Shown piece after piece: positions 5,415 to 7,585 of a DNA stretch of 7,585 nucleotides. This DNA comes from Anaerolineales bacterium. GTDB lineage: Bacteria; Chloroflexota; Anaerolineae; Anaerolineales; E44-bin32. The stretch's first letter is position 1; each line of letters starts with the position of its first letter. The stretch lies in contig JAUWFP010000093.1 in the NCBI GenBank assembly GCA_030606845.1, forward strand, positions 1 to 7,585, read 5' to 3'. The notes below the pieces were generated by a model. It saw nothing but the letters and a program-made list of their open reading frames with translations. It was not told where the DNA came from and ran no database searches. The translations under genes were made by a program, and so were the position numbers.

Positions 5415-6677
5415 TTGAATAACAACCTAAAGACCAGCAAAACCGTTGTGATCACCGGTATTGGGTTGGTCACATGTCTGGGATCTGACAAAGAGACCTT
5501 CTGGAATTCCATCCTGCAAGGTAAGTCTGGGGTACGGAGAATCACACAATTCGATTCCAGTGATCTGCCCTGCCAAATTGCGGGGGAGATCCCCGACTTT
5601 GATCCTTCTCAATTCATACCTGCGAAAGAAGCTCGGCGGATGTCGAGATGTTCTCAGATTGGCTTGACTGCGGCGATCAAAGCTATGGATGACGCGGCCC
5701 TTCCCCAAGAGAGCCCGCAACCCGAACGTGTGGGCGTTTACTTTGGCACAGCCATTGGAGGGTGGGACCGAGGCATGGAAGGAGTTTATGCACTTCGAGA
5801 GAAGGGATTATCCAGGGTTAATCCATTCGTTCTTCCAGCCACTCTTGCGAATATGCCTGCGTTCCATGTTGCCAAATATTTCGGAGCGCATGGACCTAAC
5901 ATCACAATCTCAACCGCCTGTGCCACAGGTGCCCAAACTGTCGGCGAGGCGGCACAGGCGATCCGAAACGGATGGGCAGATATCATAATCGCCGGGGCCA
6001 CAGATGCACTCATTACGGACTACATTATCGGGGGTTTCTCTGCCATGCGTGCCATCCCGACAAGCTTCAACGACTCTCCGGAACAAGCTTCGCGGCCCTT
6101 CGATGAAAAACGAGAGGGGTTTGTATATTCGGAGGGGTCGGCATGTCTCATTCTCGAGTCGCTCGAACACGCGAAAAACCGCGGTGCAAGAATCTACGCC
6201 GAGATCGCCGGATACGCTTCATCAAGCGATGCCTTTCATATCGCCGCGCCCGATCCCGAAGGAGCTGGCGCGATGCGAACGATGAGCCTTGTATTACAGA
6301 ACGCCGCTGTTCATCCTGAGGAAATTGATTACATAAACGCCCACGGAACTTCCACTCCGGCAAATGACAGCACAGAAACCATCGCAATTAAGAAACTCTT
6401 CGGTGACCGTGCATACCAGATCCCAATTTCCTCAACGAAATCAATGGTCGGACATGCGATGGGCGCCTCGGGCGCGATCGAAGCGATCGCGTGTGCTTTG
6501 ACCCTAGACAACGGCGCAATCCACCCAACGATTAATTACGAAAACCCGGATCCTGAATTAGATCTCGATTACGTGCCCAACGAGGCCAGGCAGATTCAGG
6601 TAAATACAATTCTCTCCAACTCTTTCGGCCTTGGGGGACAAAACGCCTGTCTTGTACTTAAACGCTGGGAGCACTAA
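5415..6677 (+). CDS. fabF: 3-oxoacyl-[acyl-carrier-protein] synthase II (FabF)
   Basis: This condensing enzyme extends acyl-ACP by two carbons with malonyl-ACP in type II fatty-acid synthesis. The length of 420 residues is typical. The catalytic Cys-His-His triad is present: Cys169 in ISTACATG, His310 in INAHGTSTPAND, His347 in STKSMVGHAMGASGA, with the conserved Lys342. The thiolase-fold start VVITGIGLVTCLG (11-23) and SRPFDEKREGFVYSEGSACLILE (226-248) also match KAS II. The C-terminal gating loop reads FGLGGQN (404-410) where many FabF proteins have FGFGG(T/H)N, so the gatekeeper Phe is Leu here. The start is TTG. The gene sits between plsX and a membrane-protein gene that begins directly after its stop codon. 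A specialised KAS paralogue cannot be excluded, as no other fab genes are in the window. Confidence 0.94.
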   Translation: MNNNLKTSKTVVITGIGLVTCLGSDKETFWNSILQGKSGVRRITQFDSSDLPCQIAGEIPDFDPSQFIPAKEARRMSRCSQIGLTAAIKAMDDAALPQESPQPERVGVYFGTAIGGWDRGMEGVYALREKGLSRVNPFVLPATLANMPAFHVAKYFGAHGPNITISTACATGAQTVGEAAQAIRNGWADIIIAGATDALITDYIIGGFSAMRAIPTSFNDSPEQASRPFDEKREGFVYSEGSACLILESLEHAKNRGARIYAEIAGYASSSDAFHIAAPDPEGAGAMRTMSLVLQNAAVHPEEIDYINAHGTSTPANDSTETIAIKKLFGDRAYQIPISSTKSMVGHAMGASGAIEAIACALTLDNGAIHPTINYENPDPELDLDYVPNEARQIQVNTILSNSFGLGGQNACLVLKRWEH

Positions 6678-7376
6678 ATGCGGCTATATCACAACGAACG
6701 TCTCATTAAGCGGAACAAATTCCTGGGGAGAACAATGATGTTTGGCGGATTGGGAGCATCATTCGCCGCGGTGATCATCGTCTTCCTCCAACCCACGCTT
6801 CTTTCTCTAGCTTTTGGTTTAATGCTGGCAGGTGGTCTCTTCTCGCAACTCGGCACAGCCGTCCACAATCGTTTCGGTCGCAGCCCCCGAATAGACGAGG
6901 TCCTTGACGATTCACTTAAAGGGCTGGGCGACAACTACACCATGTTTCACTATTACCTGGGCACTAGTCACGCTCTCTTCACACCTGCAGGCGCATTCGC
7001 GCTTATACCCAGAGATGAAAAGGGCGAGGTTCGCTATGAATCGGACCAGTGGATTCTCAAACTTGGTAAGCGCAGATTCGGACGGAGCCAAAAAGTACTT
7101 AAAGATCTTAAGCGCAACGCTGCACGAGAAACGAATGCGTTGAAACGAGCGCTATCCAAAAAACTTCCCAATTCTTCCGAGATACCCGTCAACCCTCTCC
7201 TGGTGTTTATCGCCGATGAAGCGACTCTCAAATTGGATGGTTCACCCATCCCGGCTTCTCATTGTAAGAAACTCAAGTCATACCTTAGACGGTTGGAACG
7301 TAGTAAATCTTTGACCGCCGAAGAAATTCATCAATTGGCAAGGTCATACAATCTAACCCCTGACGATGCAGACTAG
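6678..7376 (+). CDS. two-helix membrane protein with basic cytoplasmic domain, possibly NERD-like
   Basis: The protein has 232 residues. Its ATG follows the fabF TAA with no gap, and GGGAG (6667-6671) inside fabF serves as ribosome site, so translation is probably coupled. A basic N-terminus precedes two adjacent hydrophobic helices (about 19-38 and 40-62), suggesting a hairpin in the membrane with both ends inside. The soluble part contains YYLGTSHALFTPAGAFALIPRD (92-113) then a tryptophan at 125, a helical basic segment (130-162), VNPLLVFIADEATLKL (171-186), and a helix-rich end (195-225). The order of hydrophobic strand, 'tp.G.f.l', Trp, helix and 'P.lvF' resembles the NERD domain, but the nuclease residues expected there (Asp before the His, Glu-x-Lys after the second strand) are absent. 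The gene call is firm; the NERD link is only an inference. Confidence 0.8.
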   Translation: MRLYHNERLIKRNKFLGRTMMFGGLGASFAAVIIVFLQPTLLSLAFGLMLAGGLFSQLGTAVHNRFGRSPRIDEVLDDSLKGLGDNYTMFHYYLGTSHALFTPAGAFALIPRDEKGEVRYESDQWILKLGKRRFGRSQKVLKDLKRNAARETNALKRALSKKLPNSSEIPVNPLLVFIADEATLKLDGSPIPASHCKKLKSYLRRLERSKSLTAEEIHQLARSYNLTPDDAD

Positions 7377-7429
7377 GTTGTTATCCAGATTAAGAAACTG
7401 TAAACATCCATGTCTTCATCAATAATTCG
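7377..7429. other. short spacer between the lipid operon and the group II intron end
   Basis: These 53 bases hold no gene and no clear terminator for the plsX operon. Read on the minus strand, they are the 3' exon next to the intron, beginning CGAATTATTG. Confidence 0.5.
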
Positions 7430-7585
7430 ATAGGGGTAGGAAGGACCGGTTGAGTTCCCGGTCCCTCCCCCCTCCGAACCGGACGTGCGGATCTCCCGCA
7501 TCCGGCTCTCCAGTCGGTGGTTCACCTCTTAGAGGATTGACTGGCGTCTGCAAAGGCTGTGACTAAGGAGAACAACCCTTGCTCC
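7430..7585 (-). mobile_element. 3' end of a group II intron (domains V and VI), continuing beyond the right edge
   Basis: On the minus strand, the sequence from 7508 to 7476 is a 33-base domain V. It has a lower stem GAGCCGGA/TCCGGTTC including the AGC triad, an upper stem TGCGG/CCGCA, a CG bulge on the 3' side and a small purine-rich loop. Domain VI follows, with stem GGACCGG/CCGGTCC (7464-7458 with 7449-7443), an outer G-rich/C-rich stem and a bulged adenosine at 7437. That adenosine is eight bases from the proposed end and fits the branch point. The intron ends ...CCCCTAT at 7430, matching the usual AY terminus. The body, and any reverse-transcriptase/maturase gene, would lie at higher coordinates outside the window. 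No credible maturase C-terminus can be identified in the visible 156 bases. Confidence 0.85.
7476..7508 (-). ncRNA. group II intron domain V (catalytic hairpin)
   Basis: This is the most conserved part of the intron ribozyme. The 8-bp basal stem with the AGC triad at its 5' side, the two-base CG bulge and the 5-bp upper stem form the core that binds catalytic magnesium. The pairing is complete, so this end of the ribozyme looks undamaged. Confidence 0.87.

Noticed and set aside
5427..6511. Several overlapping open frames on both strands inside fabF
   Set aside because: They are shadows of a long conserved gene with complete catalytic residues, and none has independent support.
7509..7585. 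Maturase (reverse transcriptase) C-terminus on the minus strand
   Set aside because: All three minus-strand frames close within this stretch and none shows recognisable maturase or endonuclease residues. The stretch is better read as intron RNA upstream of domain V.
1..7585. CRISPR array, toxin-antitoxin locus or defence system
   Set aside because: No regularly spaced repeats and no recognisable nuclease, antitoxin or Cas motifs were found on either strand.

Overview
The window looks like chromosomal DNA from a Gram-positive-like or monoderm bacterium, possibly a Chloroflexota (Anaerolineae-type) organism. Pointers are a lipoprotein-type amino-acid binding protein, an LCP-like protein, plsX directly followed by fabF, and moderate GC content. 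This placement is an impression from gene style; nothing in the window is diagnostic. Apart from a group II intron end at the right edge, the content is ordinary housekeeping and transport DNA. I found no CRISPR array, integrase or defence island.

Left part (1-1178, all + strand). The C-terminal tail of an unidentified gene runs in from the left edge. Two bases after its stop comes a 67-aa one-helix membrane protein, then a strong hairpin terminator (364-395). Next is a membrane-anchored protein that resembles the LytR-CpsA-Psr (LCP) fold but has lost the usual catalytic signature.

Middle part (1179-3971, + strand). After a 287-base AT-rich leader comes a three-gene polar amino-acid ABC importer: lipoprotein binding protein, membrane permease and ATPase. 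A 15-bp hairpin between binding protein and permease probably lowers permease and ATPase expression relative to the binding protein. It also shows that the permease should start at GTG 2354, not at the earlier GTG 2300. The permease and ATPase genes overlap by 8 bases.

Right part (3972-7429). A tRNA-Leu(GAG) gene lies on the minus strand behind a promoter with consensus -35 and -10 boxes, head-to-head with a lipid operon on the plus strand. That operon is plsX (acyl-ACP:phosphate acyltransferase), fabF (3-oxoacyl-ACP synthase II, TTG start) and a coupled two-helix membrane protein whose cytoplasmic part vaguely recalls a degenerate NERD domain. PlsX and FabF link acyl-chain elongation to phospholipid synthesis.

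Right edge (7430-7585, minus strand). Domains V and VI of a group II intron, with a bulged branch-point adenosine, mark the 3' end of an intron whose body lies outside the window.
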